A stretch of DNA of 58,210 nucleotides from CAYVXE01 sp964455375 (GCA_964455375.1 CAYVXE010000015.1:1-58210), one strand, 5' to 3'. Shown: positions 7,248 to 16,034, numbered from the stretch's first letter. Translations and numbers: made by a program. Notes: a model not told the origin generated them from the letters alone.

Positions 7248-8615
7248 TTATAATATGTAGCGACTGAGATCCTCATCCTCAACAATATCGTGAAGTTTAT
7301 TTTGTACGGTTTCTCTTGAAATCTCCAGTTTTTTAATTTTTTGATCGGGGATATTGAACAGAAAATCTTCCAGTAATGCGGTCAGAACAGTGTGTAGACG
7401 CCGGGCACCAATATTTTCAGTGCGTTCATTCACCTGATTGGCAATCCGGGCGACTTCCTTAATCGCATCCTTTTTAAACACCACGCCGACGCCTTCGGTT
7501 TTAAACAGTGCGACATACTGTTTAATGAGCGCATTTTCAGGTTCGGTTAGAATCCTCACAAAATCATCTGCGGTCAGATTATTTAATTCGACGCGAATAG
7601 GAAAACGGCCTTGCAATTCCGGAATTAAATCGGAAGGTTTGGAGACATGAAAAGCTCCTGATGCAATGAACAAAACATGATCGGTTTTAACCATGCCGTA
7701 TTTTGTAAAAACGTTTGTCCCTTCAACAACGGGCAGTAAATCGCGCTGTACGCCCTGGCGTGAGACATCCGGGCCTGATTTGTTATTTGCCCCGGCGATC
7801 TTATCAATTTCATCCAAAAACACAATGCCGGAATTCTGCACCCGTTCAATAGCCTCCTGCACGACCTGGTCCATATCGATGAGCTTTTGCGCTTCTTCCT
7901 GAATGAGAACTGTCCGCGCATTTTTTAATTTCATTTTTTTGTGTTTTGATTTTTGAGGTAACATGCTACCGAAAATGTCCTGGAGATTCATGCCCATCTC
8001 CTCTACACCTGCGGGAGAGATAACCTGCATGAGCGGGACCTGGTCGCTTTTTACATCCAATTCAACCATTCGATCATCTAATTCCCCATTTTTCAATTGC
8101 TTGCGTAACTTTTCCTTGGTGCGATGGTATCGTTCCTCTGCATCGTCTTCATCACCGGTACTTTCAAAGGAGATATTTTTACGTTTTGGCGGGACCGGAA
8201 GTAATATTTCCAACAGCCTGTCTTCAGCGTGCTGAATAGCGACCTCCTGTACGGTAGCGGTTTTTTCTGCCCGCACCATAGACACTGCTAAATCAGTCAG
8301 ATCCCGTATAATGGATTCTACATCCCGTCCCACATAACCGACTTCGGTAAATTTTGTTGCTTCAATTTTTATAAACGGCGCATTGGCCAACCTGGCCAGC
8401 CGCCGGGCGATTTCTGTCTTGCCAACGCCGGTCGGCCCGATCAAAATAATATTATTCGGGTAAATTTCTTCCCGCAAATCATCCGGTACTTGCTGGCGAC
8501 GCCACCGGTTTCTTAATGCAATAGCCACAGATTTTTTGGCGTTATCCTGACCGATGATATATTTGTCCAGTTCCTCAACAATTTGACGCGGCGTAAATTG
8601 TTCCATATCAATCAT
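7248..8615 (-). CDS. hslU: ATP-dependent protease ATPase subunit HslU
   Basis: 455 residues. HslU is the AAA+ unfoldase that caps the HslV peptidase. The start MIDMEQFTPRQIVEELDKYI is characteristic. Walker A is GPTGVGKT (60-67), Walker B is GIVFLDEIDKIAG, sensor/pore-side ERTENIGARRLHT follows, and the protein ends LSRYIL, the typical C-terminal tail that inserts into HslV. The intermediate I domain (about 110-240) includes the charged region KRKNISFESTGDEDDAEER. AAGGG precedes the ATG by about 7 nt. It follows hslV by 11 nt and is the last gene of the run starting at gatC. A second ATG at 8606 is possible. Confidence 0.98.
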   Translation of the reverse strand: MIDMEQFTPRQIVEELDKYIIGQDNAKKSVAIALRNRWRRQQVPDDLREEIYPNNIILIGPTGVGKTEIARRLARLANAPFIKIEATKFTEVGYVGRDVESIIRDLTDLAVSMVRAEKTATVQEVAIQHAEDRLLEILLPVPPKRKNISFESTGDEDDAEERYHRTKEKLRKQLKNGELDDRMVELDVKSDQVPLMQVISPAGVEEMGMNLQDIFGSMLPQKSKHKKMKLKNARTVLIQEEAQKLIDMDQVVQEAIERVQNSGIVFLDEIDKIAGANNKSGPDVSRQGVQRDLLPVVEGTNVFTKYGMVKTDHVLFIASGAFHVSKPSDLIPELQGRFPIRVELNNLTADDFVRILTEPENALIKQYVALFKTEGVGVVFKKDAIKEVARIANQVNERTENIGARRLHTVLTALLEDFLFNIPDQKIKKLEISRETVQNKLHDIVEDEDLSRYIL

Positions 8616-8626
8616 GAGTTTCCCTT

Positions 8627-9163
8627 CTATCCTAACTCTTCAATCGTGAGTTCTGTATTTGTGTAGATGCAAATACGTCCGGCAATTTTTAATCCCTCTT
8701 CCACAATTTGTTTAGCCGATAATTTGGAATGGGCCACAAGAGCAGTAGCGGCGGCGAGTGCATAACTGCCGCCGGAACCGATGGCAATGACATCTTCATC
8801 GGGTTCAACCACGTCTCCCGTACCTGAAATCAAAAACATACTTTCTAAATTCATTACGATGAGTTGTGCCTCCAGCCGGCGCAAATAGCGGTCTGTTCGC
8901 CACTCTTTAGCGAGCTCTACGGCCGATCTGCCTAAATTCCCCCCGTACTGTTCCAGCTTCTCCTCAAATTTTTCAAAAAGTGTAAAAGCATCAGCGGAAG
9001 CCCCGGCAAACCCGGACAATATTTCGTCGTTATATAGCCGTCGGATTTTTTTAGCTTTCGATTTCAACACGGATGCGCCAAATGTTACCTGTCCGTCACC
9101 ACCAAGCGCCACTTTCCCCAGGTGCCGGAGACCCAATATGGTCGTACTTCTAAATTGTTCCAT
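8627..9163 (-). CDS. hslV: ATP-dependent protease peptidase subunit HslV
   Basis: 178 residues, N-terminal-nucleophile (proteasome beta-like) peptidase of the HslUV complex. The nucleophile is Thr7 in TTILGLRH, so a six-residue leader MEQFRS must be removed, rather than only Met as in Escherichia coli. GSGGSYALAAATAL and the catalytic-fold Lys region (SKAKKIRRL) are present. It starts 4 nt after the rpoN stop; the best SD (AGGAG, inside the rpoN end) lies somewhat far at about 14 nt. It works with the adjacent HslU in cytosolic protein quality control. Confidence 0.97.
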   Translation of the reverse strand: MEQFRSTTILGLRHLGKVALGGDGQVTFGASVLKSKAKKIRRLYNDEILSGFAGASADAFTLFEKFEEKLEQYGGNLGRSAVELAKEWRTDRYLRRLEAQLIVMNLESMFLISGTGDVVEPDEDVIAIGSGGSYALAAATALVAHSKLSAKQIVEEGLKIAGRICIYTNTELTIEELG

Positions 9164-9167
9164 GCGG

Positions 9168-10610
9168 TTAAATTTTTCTCCTCAATCTTGATACAGGAAT
9201 CATCATCTGTTCCCGATATTTTGCAACGGTTCTTCTGGCAACTTTAAACCCTTTATCTTTAAGCATTTCAGCAATTCTTTGATCATTCAAGGGTTTGTTT
9301 GAATCTTCATTGTCGATTATTGCTTTAATGATGGATTTTATTTTTTTATTAGAAACATCATCGCCGACGTCGCTGTGAATACGTTCGCTGAAAAAATATT
9401 TCAGTTCAAACACACCAAATTCTGTTTGTACATATTTTCCATTGGTCACACGGCTGATGGTGGAAATATCCATACCGATTGTATCTGCAATATCCTTTAA
9501 GATCATTGGTTTCAGGTAATCCTTGCCCTTTTCAAAGAATTCCCTCTGTCTTTCGATGATGGCATACATTACTTTTAAAATGGTTTCACGGCGCTGGTGA
9601 ATAGAATTTATTAACCAACGGGCGGATTCAAGACTTTGCCGAATATAATCCCGGGTTTCTTTTGATGACTTCTTACGGTCAAGCAGCAACTTTTTGTAAG
9701 AGTTATTGAGCCTGAGATGAGGGATATTCCAGTCATTCATAATAATTCTGAATTCATCGTCTTCCTTTTCGACCACTAAATCCGGAACAATCATATTCTG
9801 ATGAAAAAGGACATAACCTTCACCTGGCTTCGGATTCAGTTTTGTAATTTCCTCAATGGAACAGCGGATATCCTCCAGCGTAATATCCATCTTTTTGGCT
9901 ATTTTTTCATAGCGTTTATTGGTGAAATCATCGAAATAATCTCTTAAAATTGTAATTGTAAATTCATTGTCCGGGTCCTTATCCACCATCTGAATCAGCA
10001 GACATTCCTGCAACGTTCGGGAACCGATGCCGATGGGATCGAAATTTTGGATCACCTTCAACACTTTTTCCACTTCTTCAGGTGTTACTTCGAGATTCTC
10101 CACAATCATTTCCACGGAATACAACAGATACCCATCTTCATTAATGTTCCAGATGATATACTCACCAATGGCAATTTCTTTGTCGGACAAATCGGTCATA
10201 TTCAACTGACTGAGCAAATGCTCAGGCAACGTTGTTTGAGCCACTTCCGGTCGTTCAAATACCTCAGCACTGTCATCCCTCGGTATTTTAAAATCGTAGG
10301 TATCCTCATCATTTAGAATTGTATCCCAATCGACTTCTTCTTTTTCGATTTCGTCGATGGCATCTTCTTCTTTGACCTCGCCGTCTTTATCTGTTTCTTC
10401 CGAATCTTCATCAACTTCTTCCATGGATTCCTGGTCAATCTCTTCAACCATTTCCATCTCTTCATCCAATTCAAGAAGAGGATTCATTTCAAGTTCAAGC
10501 TTAATCCGTTGCTCAAGTCGCAATAGCGGTAACTGCAACAAAGATGAAAGCAGCACCTGCTGTGGCGACTGCTTCAACTGCATACTGAGTCTTTGAACTA
10601 AATTCGGCAT
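9168..10610 (-). CDS. rpoN: RNA polymerase sigma-54 factor
   Basis: 480 residues. Region I (1-50) is Gln/Leu-rich (LSMQLKQSPQQVLLSSLLQL) and inhibits open-complex formation until an enhancer-binding protein acts. Region II (about 50-115) is an unusually long, strongly acidic stretch of Glu/Asp. Core-binding and HTH regions follow (DISTISRVTNGKYVQTEFG, recognising the -12 element). The RpoN box ARRTVAKYRE (458-467) reads the -24 element. It sits directly after lptB, as in many Gram-negatives where lptB-rpoN adjacency is common. No bEBP or hpf gene is in view, so target pathways cannot be named. Confidence 0.97.
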   Translation of the reverse strand: MPNLVQRLSMQLKQSPQQVLLSSLLQLPLLRLEQRIKLELEMNPLLELDEEMEMVEEIDQESMEEVDEDSEETDKDGEVKEEDAIDEIEKEEVDWDTILNDEDTYDFKIPRDDSAEVFERPEVAQTTLPEHLLSQLNMTDLSDKEIAIGEYIIWNINEDGYLLYSVEMIVENLEVTPEEVEKVLKVIQNFDPIGIGSRTLQECLLIQMVDKDPDNEFTITILRDYFDDFTNKRYEKIAKKMDITLEDIRCSIEEITKLNPKPGEGYVLFHQNMIVPDLVVEKEDDEFRIIMNDWNIPHLRLNNSYKKLLLDRKKSSKETRDYIRQSLESARWLINSIHQRRETILKVMYAIIERQREFFEKGKDYLKPMILKDIADTIGMDISTISRVTNGKYVQTEFGVFELKYFFSERIHSDVGDDVSNKKIKSIIKAIIDNEDSNKPLNDQRIAEMLKDKGFKVARRTVAKYREQMMIPVSRLRRKI

Positions 10611-10645
10611 AAGCTACCCTGTTAAATTAATCATTTTATCCAACC

Positions 10646-11374
10646 TCATCTGTTTAACCTGAACTTTTCTCCGAGATAAAGTTTAAGCGCTTCGGGATCA
10701 ACCGCCAGAAACTCTGATGTTCCGGATTTTAGTACCTTGCCGTTGTACAACAAATACGCCCGATCTGTGATGGCCAATGTTTCATGCACATTGTGATCTG
10801 TAATTAAAATCCCAATGTTCCTTTCCTTTAATGAGTAAACAATGCTCTGAATATCTTCAACAGCAATGGGGTCCACACCTGCAAACGGCTCATCCAACAA
10901 AATAAATTTCGGTTTTGTTACCAGTGCCCTGGTGATTTCTACTTTTCTTTGCTCTCCACCAGAAAGTGTGTACGCTTTGTTCTTTGCCAAATGTGTTATA
11001 TTCAATTCCTGAAGTAGTGCATCCAGCCTGTTCTTCCGCTCACTTTTTGTCAGTTTTGTTGTTTCTAAAATCGCCAAAATATTTTGCTCAACCGTTAACC
11101 TTCTGAAAATCGAAGGTTCCTGGGACAGATACCCAATCCCCATTCTCGCCCGTTTATACATGGGCAGACGGGTAATTTCTTTTTCATGCAGAAAAATATG
11201 ACCGCCGTCGGCTCTTATCATCCCCACAATCATAAAAAAGGATGTGGTCTTTCCCGCCCCATTCGGACCGAGGAGACCGACAATTTCCCCTTGCGCTAAT
11301 TCAATACTGACTTTGTCAACGACCTTCCGCCGTTTATATATCTTTACCAGATCTTTCGTAAATAATTTTGACAC
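10646..11374 (-). CDS. lptB: LPS export ABC transporter ATP-binding protein LptB
   Basis: 242 residues, a single ABC ATPase. It has Walker A GPNGAGKTT, Q-loop region GYLSQEPSIFRRL (typical LptB wording), signature LSGGEQRK, Walker B FILLDEPFAGVDP and the switch ITDHNVHETL. LptB powers LPS extraction from the inner membrane with LptF/LptG, which are not in this window. The GTG start at 11374 lies 15 nt after lptA; the SD is weak (GACAG). Gene order lptC-lptA-lptB is the conserved order, followed by rpoN. Confidence 0.96.
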   Translation of the reverse strand: MSKLFTKDLVKIYKRRKVVDKVSIELAQGEIVGLLGPNGAGKTTSFFMIVGMIRADGGHIFLHEKEITRLPMYKRARMGIGYLSQEPSIFRRLTVEQNILAILETTKLTKSERKNRLDALLQELNITHLAKNKAYTLSGGEQRKVEITRALVTKPKFILLDEPFAGVDPIAVEDIQSIVYSLKERNIGILITDHNVHETLAITDRAYLLYNGKVLKSGTSEFLAVDPEALKLYLGEKFRLNR

Positions 11375-11389
11375 CTGTCACGTCACTTT

Positions 11390-12463
11390 TTATTTTGGCG
11401 GTCTGTACTTGCCGAAGGATTTATCCGGTGAACTTTTTACGACAACTTTATCAGCTTTGTCATCAGTGAGAAATATTTCAATCTTATCCCCTGATATTTC
11501 ATTTGCGCCTTTGTATTCATTTTTTTCAATAATGTGATAGTAACTCGTCGCCTGACCTTCGATTAACATCCTCTTTAGTTTTTTATCTTTGAAATAAAAT
11601 GTCATTTTTTTGCCGGTAAGCTTGTTTACCCAGCGGCCTTTGGACAGCGTGTCGGCATCAGAGGTTACCACAGCATCTCCGAGAACAACAGCATGTTCCA
11701 AAAGGGAGTTTTTTAAAAATAAACGTAACGTGTCCCCGGTAATCACACGATTTTCTTGCACGATTTTAGGATTTGATGCTAACTCGATTTTATTTTCCCG
11801 TTTAAAATAATCTGCCGTACCACACGTTGCCGTCATTTTTGACTGAATAATTCTGACACGTCTTTTAATATGTGTATGTTTATTTTTGCGATCAACCTCC
11901 ATGGTGTCGGCGAATATACGAGTCGTTTCAACCCCCAGGCTATCTTTTTGCACCAGAACGGGATTCTCCGTTATTTTGCCATATTCCCGGTCCCGAAAAT
12001 AGACTGCTTTCCCCGCGGTCAACACAGAGCGCTCTTCCCGGTTTGCAATGCGGACATCCCCCTCTGAAAGCAGTTGCCGTTCCGATTCATAGTAGGTCAT
12101 TTTATTGGCGGTGGTCGTATCCTTTTTCGTTACATTTTTCACATGCCCCACAGCAATTTGTATCTTTTGTTTCTGAAAGAAATAGACTGTGTCAGCCTGC
12201 AGCGATTGCTCCTCATCAAAAATATGCACGTGCCCGATCAAGGAGGTCTTTTCAATACCGACTTCCTGCTCCGCAACATCACATTTTATAGTTGTTTTCC
12301 CCTGCTTAAATTCTACATTCCCCTCGAGCCTTTGAAAAACACGGTTATTTTTGACTTCTCGTCGTAAAACATCTGCATGCAGAAGTTTTAACCGTTCGCT
12401 GGAATTCTGCCCAAAAATAGACGTCGATAATAAACATAAAATCAAGCAGATTGCTGTTTTCAA
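11390..12463 (-). CDS. lptA: LptA/OstA-like periplasmic LPS-transport protein
   Basis: 357 residues, about twice the length of E. coli LptA (185), as is usual for OstA-like proteins outside Proteobacteria. A signal peptide (KTAICLILCLLSTSIFGQ) is followed by repeated beta strands of the OstA jelly-roll type, with recurring patterns such as GNVEFKQGKTTIKCDVA, LIGHVHIFDEEQSLQADTV and LLSEGDVRIANREE. It would form the periplasmic bridge that passes LPS from LptC to LptD. The start is TTG at 12463; no in-frame ATG lies in the signal region. It sits 18 nt after lptC and 15 nt before lptB. Assignment as LptA rests on context plus fold pattern. Confidence 0.85.
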   Translation of the reverse strand: MKTAICLILCLLSTSIFGQNSSERLKLLHADVLRREVKNNRVFQRLEGNVEFKQGKTTIKCDVAEQEVGIEKTSLIGHVHIFDEEQSLQADTVYFFQKQKIQIAVGHVKNVTKKDTTTANKMTYYESERQLLSEGDVRIANREERSVLTAGKAVYFRDREYGKITENPVLVQKDSLGVETTRIFADTMEVDRKNKHTHIKRRVRIIQSKMTATCGTADYFKRENKIELASNPKIVQENRVITGDTLRLFLKNSLLEHAVVLGDAVVTSDADTLSKGRWVNKLTGKKMTFYFKDKKLKRMLIEGQATSYYHIIEKNEYKGANEISGDKIEIFLTDDKADKVVVKSSPDKSFGKYRPPK

Positions 12464-12481
12464 AAGTGGTTGGCCTGCCTT

Positions 12482-13036
12482 TTACTCCGGAGATTTTTTT
12501 AAATAAAGGTTCAGTTTTTTTTGCGCTACCCCCCACGGCTTCCGGATCACCCAATTCTGCAATGATTTTTCAGACTTAAACCCTTCGCCATTTATTGTAT
12601 CTTTCTCCGCTGTAACCACAGTTACAAAAGCATCTGACAGGACTTTGTCCCGGGTTTCATTCCAACTTAATTTTTTTGTAAAAAGTTGAATGCCGTCATC
12701 TGAATGAACTTTTACATGACCCCCCAGATCAATGTCGTTGCTACTTTCATTTAAAATAGCACTATCGGCAAACACTTTTGACACATGAACACCACTGTCA
12801 TAAAAATCAATTACCACACCTTTTTTGAATTTTATGAGCTTTTGGGAAGAAAATATCTCCACATAAGTGTATTTTATCCGCGTGGAAATTTTACCATTTT
12901 TTGATGTCGTTAGCGTGGAATTCCAACCCTCCTGATTGGGTGTTTTACTTGCATCAGGGTAATTAGACGTAACGTCATCTGTGGAGCGGCATCCCCAAAT
13001 ACACAAGAAAGCGATTATGAAAATAAAATATTTCAT
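12482..13036 (-). CDS. lptC: LPS export periplasmic protein LptC (lipoprotein-like)
   Basis: 184 residues with a hydrophobic N-terminus ending in a lipobox-like IWGC (Cys at about 16), so it may be lipid-anchored; E. coli LptC instead keeps a transmembrane helix. The body has LptC/OstA-like strands (GVVIDFYDSGVHVSKVFADS, DLGGHVKVHSDDGIQLFTKKL) and a late TINGEGFKSEKSL, a common LptC motif. It receives LPS from LptB2FG and hands it to LptA. The start ATG overlaps the pyrG stop by 4 nt (ATGA), so the two are translationally coupled. Confidence 0.85.
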   Translation of the reverse strand: MKYFIFIIAFLCIWGCRSTDDVTSNYPDASKTPNQEGWNSTLTTSKNGKISTRIKYTYVEIFSSQKLIKFKKGVVIDFYDSGVHVSKVFADSAILNESSNDIDLGGHVKVHSDDGIQLFTKKLSWNETRDKVLSDAFVTVVTAEKDTINGEGFKSEKSLQNWVIRKPWGVAQKKLNLYLKKSPE

Positions 13037-14667
13037 GCGATTTTGGATTTTTTAGCATATTCAATGGACGCTTTGACAAAATCTTTAAAAAGCGGGTGCG
13101 GTTTCAAAACACGCGATTTCAACTCCGGATGAAATTGCACCCCAAAAAACCAGGGATGATCCTGCAATTCAACGATTTCAACTAAATTTGTTTCAGGGTT
13201 AAAGCCAGAAGCGATCATGCCATGTTTCTCAAATTCATCGAGATATTTATTGTTCACTTCGTAGCGATGACGATGCCTCTCCGAAATCTCTCCATCACCG
13301 TAAATAGAGCGGGTACGCGTTTGCGGCAAAATATTGCAGTTATAAGCACCTAAGCGCATGGTACCGCCCATGGTGGAAACGCTTTTTTGCTCTTCCATCA
13401 AATCTATGACCGGATAGTTAGTGTCCCCTGAGAATTCTGCCCCATTTGCACCCTCCATTCCACAAACATTTCTTGCAAATTCAATAATGGCGCACTGCAT
13501 TCCCAAACAAATACCCAAAAAAGGAACCTTATTTTCCCTCGCGAACCTTGCCGTCCTCACTTTCCCCTCAATACCACGATTTCCGAAACCACCGGGAATC
13601 AGAATACCGGAAACATCATCAAAAACACCGCTTGTACCGGATAATTCAATTTCTTCTGCATCAACCCACTTAATCTCAACTTTTGCCTTGTTAGCTACAC
13701 CTGCATGGACAAATGATTCGATGATACTTTTATATGAATCCTGCAAGTCCACATACTTGCCGCATATTGCAATCCTGACCGTCTCCTGGGGGTTATTGAC
13801 TCGGTCGACAAATGCTTCCCATGCAGTTAAATCCGCCGGGTTCCGGGGTAACTGCAATCTGTTTACAATGATATCACCAATGGCACCTTCTTTCAGCACT
13901 AACGGTACCTGGTAAATTGAAGGCACATCAATCGCTTCGATCACAGCTTCCTTAGGAACGTTACAAAATAGTCCGATTTTATTTTTGTACTCATCCGCCA
14001 ATTTTTCTTCACAACGGCAAAGTAAAATATCCGCCTGAATACCGATTTCCCGCAAACGCATAACGGAGTGTTGGGTTGGCTTGGTTTTGAATTCCCCGGC
14101 TGCTTTAATATATGGAACAAGTGTCAGATGTATGTTTAAGGTGTTTTTCGGACCGGCTTCAAGACAAAGTTGCCGGATAGCTTCAAGGAAAGGCAGACTT
14201 TCAATGTCCCCGATTGTCCCTCCCACTTCCACGATGATAACATCATAAACAACAGATCTGTGACCGGCATTTTTGATGCGCACCTTGATCTCATCCGTGA
14301 TATGCGGAATGACCTGTACAGTTTTCCCGAGGTAATCGCCTTTGCGTTCCTTGGAAATGACGGAATAATAAATTTGCCCTGTTGTGGCATTATTGGTAGC
14401 GGTCATATCCTCATCGATAAAGCGCTCATAATGACCAAGATCCAGATCGGTCTCTGACCCGTCATTGGTTACATACACTTCGCCGTGTTGATATGGGCTC
14501 AATGTGCCGGGATCAATATTGATATAAGGATCCAGTTTTAATATTGTTACTTTTAAACCGCGTGATTTCAGCAAAAGTCCAATGGATGCGGAAGAGATTC
14601 CTTTCCCTAAAGATGAAACGACGCCACCTGTGATGAAAATATACTTCGTATGTTTATTTACTGACAT
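13033..14667 (-). CDS. pyrG: CTP synthase
   Basis: 544 residues, usual length. It makes CTP from UTP, ATP and glutamine. The N-terminal amidoligase starts KYIFITGGVVSSLGKGI with the P-loop-like SSLGKG, and includes DPYINIDPGTLSPYQHGEV. The C-terminal class I glutaminase has the nucleophile Cys in FLGICLGMQCA and the His/Glu pair in VQFHPE near the end. It sits 16 nt after gatC and overlaps lptC by 4 nt; the same pairing with LPS genes occurs in other Gram-negatives, where CTP is needed for CMP-Kdo. Confidence 0.98.
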   Translation of the reverse strand: MSVNKHTKYIFITGGVVSSLGKGISSASIGLLLKSRGLKVTILKLDPYINIDPGTLSPYQHGEVYVTNDGSETDLDLGHYERFIDEDMTATNNATTGQIYYSVISKERKGDYLGKTVQVIPHITDEIKVRIKNAGHRSVVYDVIIVEVGGTIGDIESLPFLEAIRQLCLEAGPKNTLNIHLTLVPYIKAAGEFKTKPTQHSVMRLREIGIQADILLCRCEEKLADEYKNKIGLFCNVPKEAVIEAIDVPSIYQVPLVLKEGAIGDIIVNRLQLPRNPADLTAWEAFVDRVNNPQETVRIAICGKYVDLQDSYKSIIESFVHAGVANKAKVEIKWVDAEEIELSGTSGVFDDVSGILIPGGFGNRGIEGKVRTARFARENKVPFLGICLGMQCAIIEFARNVCGMEGANGAEFSGDTNYPVIDLMEEQKSVSTMGGTMRLGAYNCNILPQTRTRSIYGDGEISERHRHRYEVNNKYLDEFEKHGMIASGFNPETNLVEIVELQDHPWFFGVQFHPELKSRVLKPHPLFKDFVKASIEYAKKSKIA

Positions 14668-14683
14668 TTAAAACGAATGAACC

Positions 14684-14980
14684 CTACATTGTATTATTGA
14701 TCACTTTAGGCACGCTAAAATAGCCCTTCTTAGCCACCGGTGCATTTTGTAGTACCTCGGCCGGGGTTAACCAGTTTTCCACAACATCCTCGCGAAAAAC
14801 ATTCTTCAAATCCAGCACATGAGAGGTTGGCTTGACCTCCGACGTATCCAACTCATCTAATTTTTCCATATATTCGACGATAGTGGCTAACTGAACAGCC
14901 AACGTTTCCCGTTGACTATTTGAAAAACTTAATTTCGCCAGACGAGCAATTTTATCAACTTCCTCAAAATTAATTGACAT
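14684..14980 (-). CDS. gatC: Asp/Glu-tRNA amidotransferase subunit C
   Basis: 98 residues. It is the small GatC subunit that wraps GatA and GatB and stabilises the amidotransferase converting Glu-tRNA(Gln) or Asp-tRNA(Asn). The pattern VDKIARLAKLSFS, then MEKLDELDTSEVKPTSHV, then VFREDVVENWL and a final GYFSVPKVI is the family signature. gatA and gatB are not in the window. It is the first gene behind the consensus promoter at 15017-15045, with a leader of about 30 nt and a weak SD (GTGAT). Confidence 0.95.
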   Translation of the reverse strand: MSINFEEVDKIARLAKLSFSNSQRETLAVQLATIVEYMEKLDELDTSEVKPTSHVLDLKNVFREDVVENWLTPAEVLQNAPVAKKGYFSVPKVINNTM

Positions 14981-15016
14981 ATCAAATCACAATTTGTGTT
15001 CAAAAATAGATAGCGT

Positions 15017-15045
15017 AATATAAAATAATACGAAGCGATTGTCAA
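15017..15045 (-). promoter_or_regulatory. Consensus sigma-70 promoter of the gatC-pyrG-lptCAB-rpoN-hslVU run
   Basis: On the minus strand, a perfect TTGACA (15045-15040) is followed after exactly 17 bases by TATATT (15022-15017). The start of transcription would be near 15010, about 30 nt before gatC. No comparably good promoter was seen further down the eight-gene run. Confidence 0.8.
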
Positions 15046-15276
15046 GCGAATAAATATGACTGGCATAATTTTTGTAATTCGTCAAAACTGCTCCTGAAAA
15101 CCATATATGAAAGTGCTCAACATTTTGTAAATATTGATGTTAGACATTAAAATAATTTATCTTCCTACGATTTTTCTTTAAATCGTCCTTCCCTTAAATC
15201 GGAATTCCACACTGATTCCATTGCATTTATGATCAATGCAATTTCTACAAATTAAATCATTTTTCACGAAAAACAG
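15046..15276. other. Gene-free AT-rich stretch between rpmA terminator and gatC promoter
   Basis: Together with the flanking promoter and terminator this is the only gene-free gap over 300 bases (14981-15377). I read both strands and found no convincing ORF. The only structure noted is a short inverted repeat ATTGCAT/ATGCAAT (15220-15226 and 15236-15242, 9-base loop) with no run of T long enough to call a terminator. Confidence 0.6.
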
Positions 15277-15353
15277 CAAAAAAAGAGGCTGTCCTAAAAC
15301 TCCCTCGCCACACAACACAAAGCTGCGAAAGGATGTATTTTAGAGCAACCTCT
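15277..15353 (-). terminator. Long-stem hairpin with T-tract after rpmA; possible transposon-end remnant
   Basis: Read on the minus strand, AGAGGTTGCTCTAAAA (15353-15338) can pair with TTTTAGGACAGCCTCT (15299-15284). Fifteen of 16 positions pair, counting two G-U pairs, around a 38-base loop, and seven T follow (15284-15278). It begins 24 nt after the rpmA stop, the right place for an intrinsic terminator. The arms also resemble the GAGGCTGTC-type terminal inverted repeats of some insertion sequences, so it may be a decayed or miniature element reused as a terminator. Confidence 0.65.
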
Positions 15354-15377
15354 AACGAATACAAAACCTAACTTATA

Positions 15378-15638
15378 CTAGTCGGTTTTGGGCAGAACAC
15401 TAACCATTTTTTTATATTTGCCTTTACGCTGAAATTTAACCAACCCTTCAGCTAAGGCAAATAGCGTATCATCCTTACCTAAACCGACATTGGAACCGGG
15501 ATGTATCTTGGTACCACGTTGCCTTACGATAATGCTGCCGGCCGTGACAAATTGACCGTCATACCGCTTAACTCCAAGAAATTGAGGGTTACTGTCACGA
15601 CCATTTTTAGAACTACCGACACCTTTTTTATGAGCCAT
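15378..15638 (-). CDS. rpmA: 50S ribosomal protein L27
   Basis: 86 residues. It starts directly with MAHKKGVGSSKNGRDS, so there is no cleaved N-terminal extension of the Firmicutes kind. Its flexible N-terminus reaches the peptidyl-transferase centre. The core GVKRYDGQFVTAGSIIVRQRGTK is diagnostic. The ATG shares one base with the rplU stop (TAATG). The long hairpin at 15277-15353 ends the transcript. Confidence 0.98.
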   Translation of the reverse strand: MAHKKGVGSSKNGRDSNPQFLGVKRYDGQFVTAGSIIVRQRGTKIHPGSNVGLGKDDTLFALAEGLVKFQRKGKYKKMVSVLPKTD

Positions 15639-15979
15639 TATTCAGTCTCCTCTTTCTTTGTTCCTGAAGTTGCAGAGATACTTTGAATCGTAAGTCTGGT
15701 GTAGTCTTGTTTATGCCCGTTTCGAACCCGATAACCTTTACGACGTTTCTTTTTAAAAACAATCACTTTATTACCACGCTCGAAACCGAGGACTTTTGCT
15801 TTTACTTTTGCACCCTTTATTTCAGGCTGTCCAACAGACACTTTACCTTTATCTGAAATCAGCAGCACTTTATCAAATTCAATATTTTTGCCAATTTCAG
15901 CCGGAAGTTTTGGTACCAATAAATTTTGATCTTTGGCTACCTTGAATTGCTGTCCAGCTATATCAACCACAGCATACAT
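15638..15979 (-). CDS. rplU: 50S ribosomal protein L21
   Basis: 113 residues, slightly longer than E. coli L21 (103) through a C-terminal tail (ATSGTKKEETE). The start MYAVVDIAGQQFKVAKDQNL and the basic FKKKRRKGYRVRNGHKQDYTRL are typical; the protein binds 23S rRNA. AGGAGG stands 9 nt before the ATG. It lies 55 nt after rng and overlaps rpmA by one base; the rng-rplU-rpmA order is common. Confidence 0.98.
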   Translation of the reverse strand: MYAVVDIAGQQFKVAKDQNLLVPKLPAEIGKNIEFDKVLLISDKGKVSVGQPEIKGAKVKAKVLGFERGNKVIVFKKKRRKGYRVRNGHKQDYTRLTIQSISATSGTKKEETE

Positions 15980-16034
15980 AGTTAATCAACCTCCTGATCT
16001 TAATGCTTATTTTACACTATTTTATTATGAGGTT

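Noticed and set aside
7625..7921. 98-residue minus-strand ORF inside hslU
   Set aside because: Alternate-frame shadow of the HslU AAA+ domain.
12345..12554. 69-residue minus-strand ORF across the lptC-lptA junction
   Set aside because: Reads both genes out of frame; LptC and LptA each have coherent signal peptides and folds.
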